The notes under the pieces were generated by a model that did not search any database, had not been told where the DNA came from, and was given only the letters and a program-made list of their open reading frames with translations. DNA of 64,000 nt from AG-12 sp035531535 (GTDB lineage Bacteria; Chloroflexota; Dormibacteria; Aeolococcales; Bog-877), in contig DATKSV010000120.1 in assembly GCA_035531535.1 (NCBI GenBank), forward strand, positions 1 through 64,000. Direction: 5' to 3'. The stretch's first letter is position 1; each line of letters starts with the position of its first letter. Made by a program: the position numbers and the translations under genes. Below are positions 8,418 to 17,570 of the stretch, one piece after another.

Positions 8418-8805
8418 GGCGGGCGGTAAGCCGAGTTCTGTACCCCCCGGGCCTCCCGCGCGGCGGGACTCCCCCCGAGGGGCGATGGCCATCCATCTAC
8501 GGTGACGGTTGCCCGCCACCTCCAGCGACCCACCCGGGTGCATCTGGACGAGCAGTCCAGGGGTGTCGCCACCCGCACCCTGCCGGGTCTTGCTCCGGAC
8601 GGGGTTTACCTGGCCGGCCGGTCACCCGGCCGCCGGTGGGCTCTTACCCCACCATTTCACCGTTGCCGACGGCCTCGCCGCCGGCTGTGTATTTCTGTGG
8701 CACTCTCCCTGAGGTTTCCCTCGCCGGGGGTTACCCGGCGCCCTGCTCTTTGGAGCTCGGACTTTCCTCGACCGGGACGTCCCGGTCGCGGCCATCTGCC
8801 CGCCA
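8418..8805 (-). ncRNA. rnpB: RNase P RNA (bacterial type A)
   Basis: This is the catalytic RNA that removes tRNA 5' leaders. The conserved core near the 5' end, GAGGAAAGTCCGAGCTCC, lies on the complement around 8750-8770. It is followed by the P10-P12 region AGAGTGCCACAGAAATACAC, and near the 3' end by ACAGAACTCGGCTTAC. The termini pair as helix P1: GGCGGGC (complement of 8798-8804) with GCCCGCC (complement of 8418-8424), which sets the ends and a length of about 388 nt. TACGAT on the minus strand (8815-8820) is a plausible -10 box placing the start near 8806. The exact ends are good to a few nucleotides. Confidence 0.95.
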
Positions 8806-8927
8806 CCCAGGGCCATCGTAGCGGAGCCGGCGGGAGGCCGCCGCAACGCCCCGCCGCCACCGGATCTGGCGGGACGGGCTCGTTCGAGCCTGAATCTCAC
8901 CTCCGCCTCCGCTACCGGGGCCTGAGT

Positions 8928-8939
8928 TATCCTCGGCCC
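8928..8939 (+). promoter_or_regulatory. -10 box with 6-nt gap to a start codon (leaderless type)
   Basis: TATCCT (8928-8933) is followed by six nucleotides and then ATG at 8940. This TANNNT-N6-ATG layout is typical of leaderless transcription. No convincing -35 box is seen. It would drive the leader ORF at 8940 and the PFOR operon behind it. Confidence 0.45.
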
Positions 8940-9050
8940 ATGAGGGGGGACACGGGCCGGGGGGCCCTGTCGGTACCGTCGCCGCAATGGAGCGAGGTGG
9001 CGCCATCCGGGGGCCGCTCCAACCGGGGCCGGCCCCGCGGGGACCGATGA
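8940..9050 (+). CDS. Short leader ORF coupled to the GltD-like gene
   Basis: A 36-codon ORF starts with ATG exactly 6 nt after a TANNNT box, and its TGA overlaps the next gene's ATG as ATGA (9047-9050). This arrangement would let ribosomes load on a leaderless mRNA and pass to the downstream gene by translational coupling. The predicted peptide begins MRGDTGRGALSV, is rich in Arg and Gly, and resembles nothing I recognise. It may be a leader peptide, a chance ORF, or part of the regulation of the PFOR operon. The evidence is geometry only. Confidence 0.35.
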   Translation: MRGDTGRGALSVPSPQWSEVAPSGGRSNRGRPRGDR

Positions 9051-10675
9051 TGGGGAGGGATTTCACGCCCCCAGCCGACCTGCTCAGGCCTCCCTCCGGC
9101 GCCGGCCCCGTGCGCAGCCGCCGCCCGGTCTATCTGGACCTGCTGCCACCATGCAATCAGGGCTGCCCAGCGGGCGAGAACATTCAGGCCTGGCTGGCCG
9201 AGATCCACGCCAGGCATCCGGAGGCGGCCTGGCGGGAACTGGTCGCGGACAATCCCATGCCGGCCATCCATGGCCGAGTCTGCTACCACCCGTGCGAGAG
9301 CGTCTGCAACCGGGCCGAGCTGGACAGCGCGGTCTCCATCCACTCCGTGGAGAGATTCCTGGGGGACCTGGCCCTGGAGCGGAGTTGGCAGTTCCCGGCC
9401 CCACCCGCTCAGAGCGGGAAGCGAGTGCTGGTAGTCGGAGCCGGGCCCAGCGGCCTCTCAGCCGCCTACCACCTGGCGCGTCGGGGTCACCAGGTAGAGA
9501 TCCGGGACGCCGGCGACGAGGCCGGCGGGATGATGCGCTATGGGATCCCCGCCTACCGGCTGCCGCGAGATGTGCTCGCCGGCGAGCTGGCCCGGATAAC
9601 CGCGCTCGGGGTGCGGGTCACCCTGGGGCATCGGGTCCGGGATCTCGACGCCGAGCGCCTGGAGGGAAACTTCGACGCCGTCTTCGTGGCCGTGGGCGCG
9701 CACCTCTCCAAGCACGTCGACATCCCAGCCCAGGATGCCAGTCGGATCGTGGACGCCCTCTCGTTCCTGAGCAGCGTCGCCGCCGGAGAGCGGCCCGTGA
9801 TCGGCCGCCGGGTCGCCATCTACGGTGGCGGCAACACCGCCATGGACGCGGCCCGCACGGCCCGCCGGCTGGGCGCCGACGAGGCGGTCATTGTCTACCG
9901 CCGGACCCGCGCCCAGATGCCGGCCCACGAGGAGGAGGCCGACCAGGCCGAGCGGGAGGGGGTCAAGATCAACTGGCTGCGCACGATCACCGCCTTCGAA
10001 GGCCCGGAGCTCACCGTCGAGGCGATGGAGCTGGACCAGGAGGGATTCCCCCAGCCCACCGGCCGCTTCGAGAGCCTGGCTGCGGACACCGTGATCCTGG
10101 CCGTCGGCCAGGACGCCGACACCGACTTCCTGAGGTCGATGCCCGGGGTGGAGTTCAAGGCGGACGGCACCGTCGTGGTCTCGAGCTCGATGATGACCGG
10201 CAGCCCCGGGGTCTTCGCCGGGGGCGACATGGTCCCGGCTGAACGCACCGTGACAGTGGGGGTCGGCCACGGCAAGAAGGCCGCCGGGCACATCGACGCC
10301 TGGTTGCGGAGTGCCGCCATGACTGATCTCCCCAAGCACCAGCTGGCCAGCTTCGACCGCCTTAACCTGTGGTACTTCGGGGACGCCGACCGCCGTCATC
10401 AGCCCGAGCTGGACCCCTCGGAGCGGGTCAGCACCTTCGCTGAGGTGGCAGGAGGGCTGTCCCCTGAGGCGGCCGTCTACGAGAGTGGACGCTGCCTCTC
10501 CTGCGGCAACTGCTTCGAGTGCGACGGCTGCCTGGGCGCCTGCCCAGAAGACGCCGTGATCAAGCTCGGGGTCGGGCACCGATATCGCTTCAACTACGAC
10601 CGCTGCACCGGCTGCGGGGTCTGCTTCGAACAGTGCCCCGTCCACGCCATCGAGATGGTGCCGGAGGCCGTCTGA
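9047..10675 (+). CDS. GltD-like FAD/NAD(P) oxidoreductase with C-terminal ferredoxin domain
   Basis: A 542-residue flavoprotein related to the glutamate synthase small subunit. An N-terminal cysteine motif (CNQGCPAGENIQ, then CYHPCESVCNR) would bind a 4Fe-4S cluster. Next come an FAD-binding loop (VLVVGAGPSGLSAAYHLARRGH) and an NAD(P)-binding loop (VAIYGGGNTAMDAARTARRLGA). The C-terminus has two ferredoxin-type motifs: CLSCGNCFECDGCLGACPEDAV and CTGCGVCFEQCPVHAI. It probably moves electrons between NAD(P)H and the ferredoxin-linked oxidoreductase encoded next, which overlaps it by 1 bp (TGATG). The start at 9047 is chosen because it forms ATGA with the leader ORF; an upstream in-frame ATG lies at 8987. 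The physiological direction is not clear from sequence. Confidence 0.88.
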   Translation: MMGRDFTPPADLLRPPSGAGPVRSRRPVYLDLLPPCNQGCPAGENIQAWLAEIHARHPEAAWRELVADNPMPAIHGRVCYHPCESVCNRAELDSAVSIHSVERFLGDLALERSWQFPAPPAQSGKRVLVVGAGPSGLSAAYHLARRGHQVEIRDAGDEAGGMMRYGIPAYRLPRDVLAGELARITALGVRVTLGHRVRDLDAERLEGNFDAVFVAVGAHLSKHVDIPAQDASRIVDALSFLSSVAAGERPVIGRRVAIYGGGNTAMDAARTARRLGADEAVIVYRRTRAQMPAHEEEADQAEREGVKINWLRTITAFEGPELTVEAMELDQEGFPQPTGRFESLAADTVILAVGQDADTDFLRSMPGVEFKADGTVVVSSSMMTGSPGVFAGGDMVPAERTVTVGVGHGKKAAGHIDAWLRSAAMTDLPKHQLASFDRLNLWYFGDADRRHQPELDPSERVSTFAEVAGGLSPEAAVYESGRCLSCGNCFECDGCLGACPEDAVIKLGVGHRYRFNYDRCTGCGVCFEQCPVHAIEMVPEAV

Positions 10676-13600
10676 TGTCGGCGACGGTCGACGGCAACGA
10701 GGCGGTCGCCTCGGTCGCCTATCGCTTGAACGAGGTCTGCGGCATCTTCCCGATCACCCCGGCTTCCCCGATGGCCGAGCTGGCCGACGAGTGGGCCAGC
10801 CAGCGGAGACCCAACATCTGGGGCAACGTCCCCCGGGTGGTGGAAATGCAGAGCGAGGGTGGCGCGGCGGGAGCCCTGCACGGGGCCCTCCAGGGCGGGG
10901 CGCTGGCGACCACCTTCACCGCTTCCCAGGGACTGCTGCTGATGATCCCCAGCATGTACAAGATCGCCGGGGAACTGACTCCTACCGTGTTCCACATCGC
11001 GGCGCGCTCCCTGGCGGCCCAGGCCCTTTCGATCTTCGGAGACCACTCCGATGTGATGGCGGTCCGCCAGACCGGGTTCGCGATGCTGGCCTCGTCGTCG
11101 GTCCAGGAGGCCCAGGACCTGGCGGCGGTGGCCCAGGCCGCCACGCTCCGAGCGCGGGTTCCCTTCGTGCACTTCTTCGACGGGTTCCGGACCTCACATG
11201 AGCTGAACACGATCGAGCCACTGTCCGACGAGGACCTGGCTGCGATGGTGCCCCTGGAACTGGTTCGAGCCCACCGCCAGCGGGCGCTGTCCCCGGAGCA
11301 TCCGTTCATCCGCGGCACCTCGCAGAACCCTGATGTCTACTTCCAGGCGCGGGAGACGGTGAACCCCTACTACGATCGGGTCCCTGAGCTGGTGGCGGGC
11401 GCCCTGGCCCAGCTCGGCGAGCGCACCGGGCGCCACTATCACCTGGTCGACTACACGGGTCACCCTGAGGCGGAGCGGGTGGTGGTGGTGATGGGCTCAG
11501 GGGCGGAGACGGCGCGGGAGACGGTCACCCACCTGAACCACCAGGGTGAGCGGGTCGGCGTCCTGACGGTCCGCCTCTACCGCCCATTCCCGGCCGCCGA
11601 ACTGCTGGCGGCGCTGCCGGCGACGGCAACCCGAGTGGCGGTCCTGGACCGGACCAAGGAGCCCGGATCGCTGGGCGAGCCGCTCTTCCTGGACGTTCTG
11701 GCGGCCCTGGCGGAGGCTCAGACCCACGCTGAGCGCGGGGCCATTCCGATGGTGATCGGCGGCCGCTACGGGCTCTCCTCGAAGGAGTTCACGCCCGGGA
11801 TGGTGTCCGGGGTGTTCGACGAGCTGGGCCGGGAGCACCCCCGCCGCCGCTTCACCGTGGGCATCAACGACGATGTCTCCGGCACCAGCATCACCTACCC
11901 CTCCGGACTCGACATCGAGGCGCCAAGCACGGTTCGGGCGGTCTTCTTCGGCCTGGGCTCCGACGGCACCGTGGGCGCCAACAAGAACACCATCAAGATC
12001 CTGGGGGTGGAGGCCGACCTCTACGCCCAGGGGTACTTCGTCTACGACTCCAAGAAGTCGGGGTCGCAGACCGTCTCCCACCTTCGCTTCGGGCCCGACC
12101 CGATCCGGGCCCCCTACCTGGTGAGCCAGGCCAGCTTTGTCGGCTGCCACCATTTCGAGCTCCTGGAGCGGGTCGACATCCTCGGCTGCGCCGCCCCGGG
12201 GGCTACCCTGCTGCTCAACTCCCCCCACCCCCCCGACCAGGTGTGGGACGCGCTCGCCCGCCCGATCCAGGCCGAGATCCTGGACAAAGGGCTCAAGCTC
12301 TACGTGATCGACGCGGGCCGGATCGCCCGCCAGGTGGGTCTGGGAGGACGGGTCAACACGGTGCTGCAGACCTGCTTCTTCGCCATCTCGGGGGTGCTCG
12401 AGCCGGCGCAGGCGATCGCTCGGATCAAGGCGGCGATCACCAAGAGCTATGGCGCGCGAGGGTCAAAGGTGGTGGCGGCCAACCTGCAGGCCGTCGACCA
12501 GGCCCTGGCGGCGCTGGCCTTGGTCGAGCTGCCCGCCAAGGTCACAGCCACGGCGGAGCTGCCGCCCCCGGTCCCCACCGACGCTCCGGAGTTCGTCCTG
12601 CGGGTGACTGCGGAGATGATCGCCGGCCGCGGCGACCAGCTGCCGGTCAGCGCGCTGCCGGTGGACGGGACCTGGCCCAGCGGCACGGCCGCCTACGAGA
12701 AGCGCAACGTCTCCGACCTGGTCGCGCTCTGGGACCCCGCCCTCTGCATCCAGTGTGGCAACTGCAGCTTCGTCTGCCCTCACAGCGTGATCCGCTCCAA
12801 GTACTATCCCGAGTCCGCGTTGTCCGGGGCCCCGGACAGCTTCCGGGCGGCGCCCCTCTCCGCCCGCGGCCTCCCCGCCACCGCCTACACCCTGCAGGTC
12901 TACGCGGAGGACTGCACCGGGTGCGCCCTCTGTGTGGAGGCCTGCCCGATCACGGACCCGGGCGACGCCGAGCGCAAGGCGATCAACCTGGCCGAACGCG
13001 AGCCGCTGGTGACCATCGAGCGCGGCAACATCGCCTTCTTCGAGACCCTGCCCTATGCCCAGCGCTCGCGGGTCGACTTCGGAACCGTCAGAGGCGCCCA
13101 GTTCCTGCAGCCGCTGTTCGAGTTCTCGGGGGCCTGCGCCGGCTGCGGCGAGACCCCATATCTCAAGCTGCTCTCCCAGCTGTTCGGCGACCGCGCCACC
13201 ATTGCCAACGCCACCGGCTGCTCCTCCATCTACGGCGGCAACCTGCCCACAACCCCCTGGACGTTCAACTCGGACGGTCGCGGCCCGGCCTGGTCCAATT
13301 CCCTCTTCGAGGACAACGCCGAGTTCGGCCTGGGACTGCGCCTGGCCGCGGACAGCCATGTCGAGCTGGCCCGCCGGCTCCTGTCCGAGCTGCGGGACAA
13401 GCTGGGCGGCGAGCTGGTGGACGCCATCCTCAGCGCGCCCCAGCGATCCGAGTCCGAGTTCCGCTCCCAGCGCGAGCGGGTCGCCGAGCTCAAGCGCCGC
13501 CTGGCCGCGCTGGAGGCGCCGGCGGTGCTCGACCTGACCAGCGTGGTCGACCACCTGGTGCGGCGCAGCGTCTGGCTGGTGGGCGGCGACGGCTGGGCCT

Positions 13601-14244
13601 ACGACATCGGCTACGGCGGCCTCGACCACGTCCTCGCCAGTGGTCACGATGTGAACGTCTTGGTGCTGGACACCGAGGTCTACTCCAACACCGGTGGGCA
13701 GATGTCCAAGGCCACCCCACTGGGCGCGGTGGCCAAGTTCGCGGCCGCCGGCAAGACCGTGGAGAAGAAGGACCTGGCGCTGCAGGCAATCGCCTACGGT
13801 ACCGTCTACGTGGCCCGGGTCGCGATGGGCGCCGATCCCCAGCAGACCCTGCAGGCGTTCCGCGAGGCCGAGGCCTACGACGGCCCCTCGCTGGTGATCG
13901 CCTACAGTCACTGCATCGCCCACGGCATCGACATGCGGCAGGGCCTCGACCAGCAGTATCGGGCCGTGGCCAGCGGCTACTGGCCCCTGGTCCGCTATGA
14001 CCCGAAGCTGCGGGCGGCCGGTCGCAATCCCTTCCTGCTCGACTCCGCCCGGCCCCACCTGCGGCTGGAGGAGTACAGCCAGCGGGAGCTGCGCTACTCG
14101 ATCCTGGCCAACTCCGACCCGGCCGAGGCGGAGCGCCTGGCGGGGCTCTCTCAGGCCGCGGTCAAGCTGCGTTGGGACACCTACGAGGACATGGCGACCT
14201 GGCCGGCCCAGCGCTTCGCGGCCGACGCTCGCCGGCTGCACTGA
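10675..14244 (+). CDS. nifJ: Pyruvate:ferredoxin (flavodoxin) oxidoreductase, single chain
   Basis: A 1189-residue enzyme that oxidatively decarboxylates pyruvate to acetyl-CoA, passing electrons to ferredoxin, or the reverse. Domain order is that of homodimeric PFOR: domain I with DGNEAVASVAYRLNEVCGIFPIT, domain II with PLFLDVLAALAEAQ, the gamma domain with FFGLGSDGTVGANKNTIKILG, two 4Fe-4S motifs (CIQCGNCSFVCPHSVIR and CTGCALCVEACPITDP), then the TPP domain with CAGCGETPYLKLLSQLFGD, GGDGWAYDIGYGGLDHVLASG and VYSNTGGQMSKATPLG. Upstream in-frame codons (from 10519) lie inside the preceding gene and are not part of it. Neighbours on both sides overlap by 1 bp, so this is a three-gene electron-transfer operon. 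Confidence 0.95.
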   Translation: MSATVDGNEAVASVAYRLNEVCGIFPITPASPMAELADEWASQRRPNIWGNVPRVVEMQSEGGAAGALHGALQGGALATTFTASQGLLLMIPSMYKIAGELTPTVFHIAARSLAAQALSIFGDHSDVMAVRQTGFAMLASSSVQEAQDLAAVAQAATLRARVPFVHFFDGFRTSHELNTIEPLSDEDLAAMVPLELVRAHRQRALSPEHPFIRGTSQNPDVYFQARETVNPYYDRVPELVAGALAQLGERTGRHYHLVDYTGHPEAERVVVVMGSGAETARETVTHLNHQGERVGVLTVRLYRPFPAAELLAALPATATRVAVLDRTKEPGSLGEPLFLDVLAALAEAQTHAERGAIPMVIGGRYGLSSKEFTPGMVSGVFDELGREHPRRRFTVGINDDVSGTSITYPSGLDIEAPSTVRAVFFGLGSDGTVGANKNTIKILGVEADLYAQGYFVYDSKKSGSQTVSHLRFGPDPIRAPYLVSQASFVGCHHFELLERVDILGCAAPGATLLLNSPHPPDQVWDALARPIQAEILDKGLKLYVIDAGRIARQVGLGGRVNTVLQTCFFAISGVLEPAQAIARIKAAITKSYGARGSKVVAANLQAVDQALAALALVELPAKVTATAELPPPVPTDAPEFVLRVTAEMIAGRGDQLPVSALPVDGTWPSGTAAYEKRNVSDLVALWDPALCIQCGNCSFVCPHSVIRSKYYPESALSGAPDSFRAAPLSARGLPATAYTLQVYAEDCTGCALCVEACPITDPGDAERKAINLAEREPLVTIERGNIAFFETLPYAQRSRVDFGTVRGAQFLQPLFEFSGACAGCGETPYLKLLSQLFGDRATIANATGCSSIYGGNLPTTPWTFNSDGRGPAWSNSLFEDNAEFGLGLRLAADSHVELARRLLSELRDKLGGELVDAILSAPQRSESEFRSQRERVAELKRRLAALEAPAVLDLTSVVDHLVRRSVWLVGGDGWAYDIGYGGLDHVLASGHDVNVLVLDTEVYSNTGGQMSKATPLGAVAKFAAAGKTVEKKDLALQAIAYGTVYVARVAMGADPQQTLQAFREAEAYDGPSLVIAYSHCIAHGIDMRQGLDQQYRAVASGYWPLVRYDPKLRAAGRNPFLLDSARPHLRLEEYSQRELRYSILANSDPAEAERLAGLSQAAVKLRWDTYEDMATWPAQRFAADARRLH

Positions 14245-15248
14245 TGGACCTCAGCACCGACTACATGGGGCTGCAGCTGCGCAACCCTCTGGTGGCGTCC
14301 GCCTCGCCCCTCTGCCACACGGTGGACGGGGTGCGCAGCCTGGCCGACGCCGGGGTGGGGGCGGTGGTGCTGCACTCGCTCTTCGAGGAGGAGCTGGCCG
14401 AGGAGGCGGCCCGCCAGGCGCGGCTGATCGAGGCGGGCAGCGACAGCTTCGCCGAGTCGCTCTCCTACTTCCCCACCTCCACTGGCTTCGGGCCCAGGCC
14501 GTACCTCGACCTGCTGGAGCGGGCCGCCGCCGCCGTGGACATCCCCGTGATCGGCAGCCTGAACGGGGCCAGCCCCACGGGCTGGACCGACTACGCCAGG
14601 GCGATGCAGGAATCGGGCGCGGTCGCGATCGAGCTCAACATTAGCTACCTGCCGGGCGACCCCGGCATCTCGGGCCGCGACGCCGAGCGCCGCCACCTGG
14701 AGATCCTGCAGCTGGTCAAGGCGGCGGTGACGGTACCGGTCGCGGTCAAGCTCAACCCCTACTTCAGCTCCATGGGGGAGATGGCGGCGGAGCTGGACCG
14801 GGCCGGCGCGGGCGCCCTGGTGCTGTTCAACCGGTTCCTTTACCCCGACATCGACTCAGAGTCGCTCGGGGTGGTGTCGACGGTGGGCCTGTCCAAGCCC
14901 CGTGAGGCGCGGCTGGCGCGCACCTGGATCGCGCTGTTGCGGGGGAGGGTGAAGGCGAGCCTGGCGGCCACCACCGGGGTCGAGGGGCCCGACGACGTGG
15001 CCCGCTACCTGCTCGCCGGAGCCGATGTGGTGATGACCACCTCGGCTTTGCTGCGGCACGGGCCCCAACATGCCCGGGTGCTGCTCGACGGCCTGGCCGA
15101 GTGGATGGCGCGGAAGGGATTCACCAGGCTTGACGACTTCCGGGGGAGGTTGGCGGTGCCGTCCGGGACTGATGCGACGGCTCATGCCCGGGCGGGCTAC
15201 GTGGCCGCCCTGCGGGCTGCCAACGCCAGCCCCCACGGTCCCTGGTGA
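14244..15248 (+). CDS. Dihydroorotate dehydrogenase-like flavoprotein
   Basis: A 334-residue TIM-barrel FMN protein of the DHOD/PreA superfamily: MDLSTDYMGLQLRNPLVASASPLC at the N-terminus, then VIGSLNGASPTGW, IELNISYLPGDP, VAVKLNPYFSS, and ATTGVEGPDDVARYLLAGADVVM near the C-terminus for phosphate binding. The catalytic base region differs from true PyrD, so dihydroorotate is unlikely to be the substrate. This subfamily often sits beside PFOR genes in anaerobe-type operons, as here; its reaction is unknown. The start ATG overlaps the nifJ stop (TGATG). Confidence 0.88.
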   Translation: MDLSTDYMGLQLRNPLVASASPLCHTVDGVRSLADAGVGAVVLHSLFEEELAEEAARQARLIEAGSDSFAESLSYFPTSTGFGPRPYLDLLERAAAAVDIPVIGSLNGASPTGWTDYARAMQESGAVAIELNISYLPGDPGISGRDAERRHLEILQLVKAAVTVPVAVKLNPYFSSMGEMAAELDRAGAGALVLFNRFLYPDIDSESLGVVSTVGLSKPREARLARTWIALLRGRVKASLAATTGVEGPDDVARYLLAGADVVMTTSALLRHGPQHARVLLDGLAEWMARKGFTRLDDFRGRLAVPSGTDATAHARAGYVAALRAANASPHGPW

Positions 15249-15264
15249 GACCGGGAGCGCCGGG

Positions 15265-16104
15265 TCAGGGGCCAAGGGGGACGATCCCGCCAGGTTTGGC
15301 GGCGATCAGGGTGTACTCCAACGGCACCGGCTGCCCGCCCAGCGGCATCCGGTAGAGACCGTCCGGGTCAGGGCCCGGGAGGTCCCCCCGATGATCCCGG
15401 CTCGACTCGGTGCGCTCCTCCAGCCAGCGGACCTCGAGACCGGACTCCACCGCGGCGGTGACCACCTCGCCCAGACTGTGGGCGTACTGGACGGTGGTGG
15501 TGGCCTCGATCACGGCGTCGGGGTCGGTGTAGGTGCCCGCAGAGTCGAAACGATGGGGACCGTCGAATCCGTAGGGAAAGTCCAGCCGGAGCGGATCGAT
15601 GGTCTCGACCATGCCGGCGAAGGGATGGATCTCGACCAGCAGCAGGCTTCCGCCTGGGCGCAGCAGGTGTTGGACAGCCCGCATCCAGGCCCCGATGTCC
15701 GCGATCCAGCAGAGGACGCCAATGGTGGCGTAGGCGAGATCGAAGTGCCCGAAAAGGGTGGCCGGCGGAGCGCACACGTCGGCTTCCACCAAGCGCAGCT
15801 CAACTCGGCTCCTGAGGGCCAGCCGGGCGGCCTTGGCCAGGGCCACCGGCGAGAAGTCGAGGCCGGTGACCCTGGCCCCCATCCGAGCCAGGTGGATGGA
15901 GTCAAAACCGATGTGGCACTGCAAATGGATCACGTCGAGATTGGCCACCGAGCCCACCGCCCGGCGCAAGCCATCGAGTTCAGCTGCCGCCAGCGAACCG
16001 GCCCCGGACACCAGCGCCTCGGAGTCGTAGACGCGGTCCTGGCCATGGACGCGGGCCCGGTCGTCCCAGTTGCGGCGGTTCAGTTCCAGCGGGCCCGGGT
16101 TCAT
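15265..16104 (-). CDS. Class I SAM-dependent methyltransferase
   Basis: A 279-residue protein with a Rossmann-type SAM fold. Motif I is degenerate (VIHLQCHIGFDSIHLARMGARVTGLDFS), motif II/III regions are VEADVCAPP and FDLAYATIGVLCWIADI, and LLRPGGSLLLVEIHPFAGM follows. The ending MPLGGQPVPLEYTLIAAKP is shared with a small-molecule methyltransferase family of unknown substrate. The open frame reaches 16326 but the upstream 74 residues are Arg/Pro-rich noise crossing the divergent promoter; ATG 16104 lies 6 nt after a TATGCT box, so it may be a leaderless start. It converges on the PFOR operon with a 16-nt gap. Confidence 0.85.
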   Translation of the reverse strand: MNPGPLELNRRNWDDRARVHGQDRVYDSEALVSGAGSLAAAELDGLRRAVGSVANLDVIHLQCHIGFDSIHLARMGARVTGLDFSPVALAKAARLALRSRVELRLVEADVCAPPATLFGHFDLAYATIGVLCWIADIGAWMRAVQHLLRPGGSLLLVEIHPFAGMVETIDPLRLDFPYGFDGPHRFDSAGTYTDPDAVIEATTTVQYAHSLGEVVTAAVESGLEVRWLEERTESSRDHRGDLPGPDPDGLYRMPLGGQPVPLEYTLIAAKPGGIVPLGP

Positions 16105-16116
16105 GGCGCCAGCATA
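16105..16116 (-). promoter_or_regulatory. Leaderless-type -10 box for the methyltransferase
   Basis: On the minus strand TATGCT (16111-16116) is followed by GGCGCC and then the ATG at 16104. The same spacing is seen on the divergent plus-strand gene 70 bp away. No -35 element is evident. Confidence 0.5.
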
Positions 16117-16172
16117 GACAACCTCCACGGGGCCCACCGGGGGGGCTTGGGTCCGGTCCGGGACCCGGTGGA

Positions 16173-16184
16173 TACCATTCGGCC
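16173..16184 (+). promoter_or_regulatory. Leaderless-type -10 box for the APH-fold kinase
   Basis: TACCAT (16173-16178) is followed by TCGGCC and the GTG start at 16185, a TANNNT-N6-start arrangement. It is divergent to the methyltransferase box at 16105-16116. Confidence 0.5.
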
Positions 16185-17147
16185 GTGACCGCAGAGGAGT
16201 TGGCGCCGCCCGCGCGCGGACGGCGCCGCCGCTGGGAGGAGGTGCCCATCCCGCTGCGCGCCGAGGTGGCGGCCCGGCTCGGCGCCGAGGTGACAGCAGC
16301 CACCTCGGTGGCCGCCGGCTTCTCACCCGGAGTCGCCGCCAGGCTCACCCTCCAGGATGGTCGCCGGGTTTTCGCCAAGGCCGTCGCCAGGGATTGGAAC
16401 CGGGACACCTTGGCCCTGCACCAGCGGGAAGCGGAGATAACGGCGGCGCTGCCGCCGGCGACCCCGGCTGCCCGCCTGCTGTTGTCGGTCTCACGGCCCG
16501 GCTGGACGGTGCTGGTGCTGGAGCACGTGCCCGGACGCCCGCCTCGGCTCCCCTGGCAGCCAGAGGAGCTGGCTCTGGTGCTGGACGCGGTCGACGGACT
16601 GTCCAAACTGCTCACACCCAGCCCGGTGAGCGCCGCCCCGGCCAGCGAGCTGGTGGGGTTCGCGGACGGATTCAAAAGGCTGCGCCAACGGCGCGAGGCG
16701 GCCGGCGACCCGCTCGACGACATCGACCCGTGGGCGGTGCGCAACCTGGAACGGCTCGAGCTCCTGGAGGCGAGCTGGAGCGGGTCGGTGCGCGGTGACA
16801 CACTGTGTCACTTCGACCTGCGCCAGGACAACATCCTGGTCCAGGGCTCGCACGTCACCTTTGTGGACTGGGCCCAGGCGCTGGTCGGGCCCGCCTGGCT
16901 GGACCTGGCCTGCCTGCTGCCCAGCGTGGCGGCCCAGGGAGGGCCTGCGCCCTGGACCATCTTCGACTCTCACCCGTTGGGTCGCTCGGTCTCGGAGGAA
17001 GTGCTGGCTCCGGTGGTGGCGGCGATGGCCGGCTACTTCCTGCTGCGCCAGTCGTTGCCTCCACCTGCGGGCATGCCCACCGTCCGCGCCTTCCAGCGGG
17101 CGCTGGGGCTGCCGACCCTGGCCTGGCTGAGACACCTCCGCGACTGA
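16185..17147 (+). CDS. Aminoglycoside phosphotransferase-fold kinase
   Basis: A 320-residue protein of the APH/choline kinase superfamily. The ATP lysine is probably in GRRVFAKAVARDW, VLVLEHVPGRPP matches the hinge, the catalytic loop is HFDLRQDNIL (Brenner-type HxDxxxxN), and the metal-binding Asp follows in VTFVDWAQALVGPAWLDLACLLP. All key residues appear intact, so it should be an active kinase. Substrates in this superfamily range from aminoglycosides to small metabolites and cannot be read here; there is no sign of a resistance cassette. The GTG start lies 6 nt after a TACCAT box. Confidence 0.82.
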   Translation: MTAEELAPPARGRRRRWEEVPIPLRAEVAARLGAEVTAATSVAAGFSPGVAARLTLQDGRRVFAKAVARDWNRDTLALHQREAEITAALPPATPAARLLLSVSRPGWTVLVLEHVPGRPPRLPWQPEELALVLDAVDGLSKLLTPSPVSAAPASELVGFADGFKRLRQRREAAGDPLDDIDPWAVRNLERLELLEASWSGSVRGDTLCHFDLRQDNILVQGSHVTFVDWAQALVGPAWLDLACLLPSVAAQGGPAPWTIFDSHPLGRSVSEEVLAPVVAAMAGYFLLRQSLPPPAGMPTVRAFQRALGLPTLAWLRHLRD

Positions 17148-17570
17148 TCGCGGGGACGGGCCAAGGCGCCGCCCCGCGCTGCCGGTGTGGCGCCATTCGT
17201 CGGGCGGAGGTGGAACATCATCGCCGGAGCCGGCGGGCGCTCCCACCCGGGGTGGGCCAGCGCGCCTGGGATCGGGCGCGCTCCCTTTACGGCTTGCGAT
17301 TGGCCCCCATGGCCCCATCCGTCGATTGTTCGACCGCAGCCGCCCGGCGGCGCCGGGCCAGGGCCTGGCCGTGGTCCACGAGGTGGCGCCGATGAGGCGG
17401 CGGGATGCGGAAGAGCACGGCCCGTCTCGGCGAACACGCGGCCGCTGGATGGGACCAGAGCGTTCCCTGGGCAGACTGGGGACCCGGGCGGCTCTCAATG
17501 GGAGGGCCCGAACCAGCACTACCGTTCCCGGCGAGCCCGGCCGGGCCCGCGGCGGGAGGACAATCCCACG
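17148..17570 (+). other. 423-nt gap without a convincing gene
   Basis: GC-rich sequence between the APH-fold kinase and the acetyltransferase. Open frames cross it on both strands but none has recognisable motifs or a good ribosome-binding site. No tRNA-like fold or clear terminator was seen. A GGGAGGA ribosome-binding site near its right end (17554-17560) serves the next gene. Confidence 0.5.

Noticed and set aside
8502..9050. Longer plus-strand frame ending at the leader ORF stop
   Set aside because: Most of it is antisense to RNase P RNA; only the final 36 codons after ATG 8940 have a plausible start context.
12463..14241. 592-codon minus-strand frame across the PFOR gene
   Set aside because: A GC-rich antisense shadow; PFOR motifs on the plus strand explain the region.
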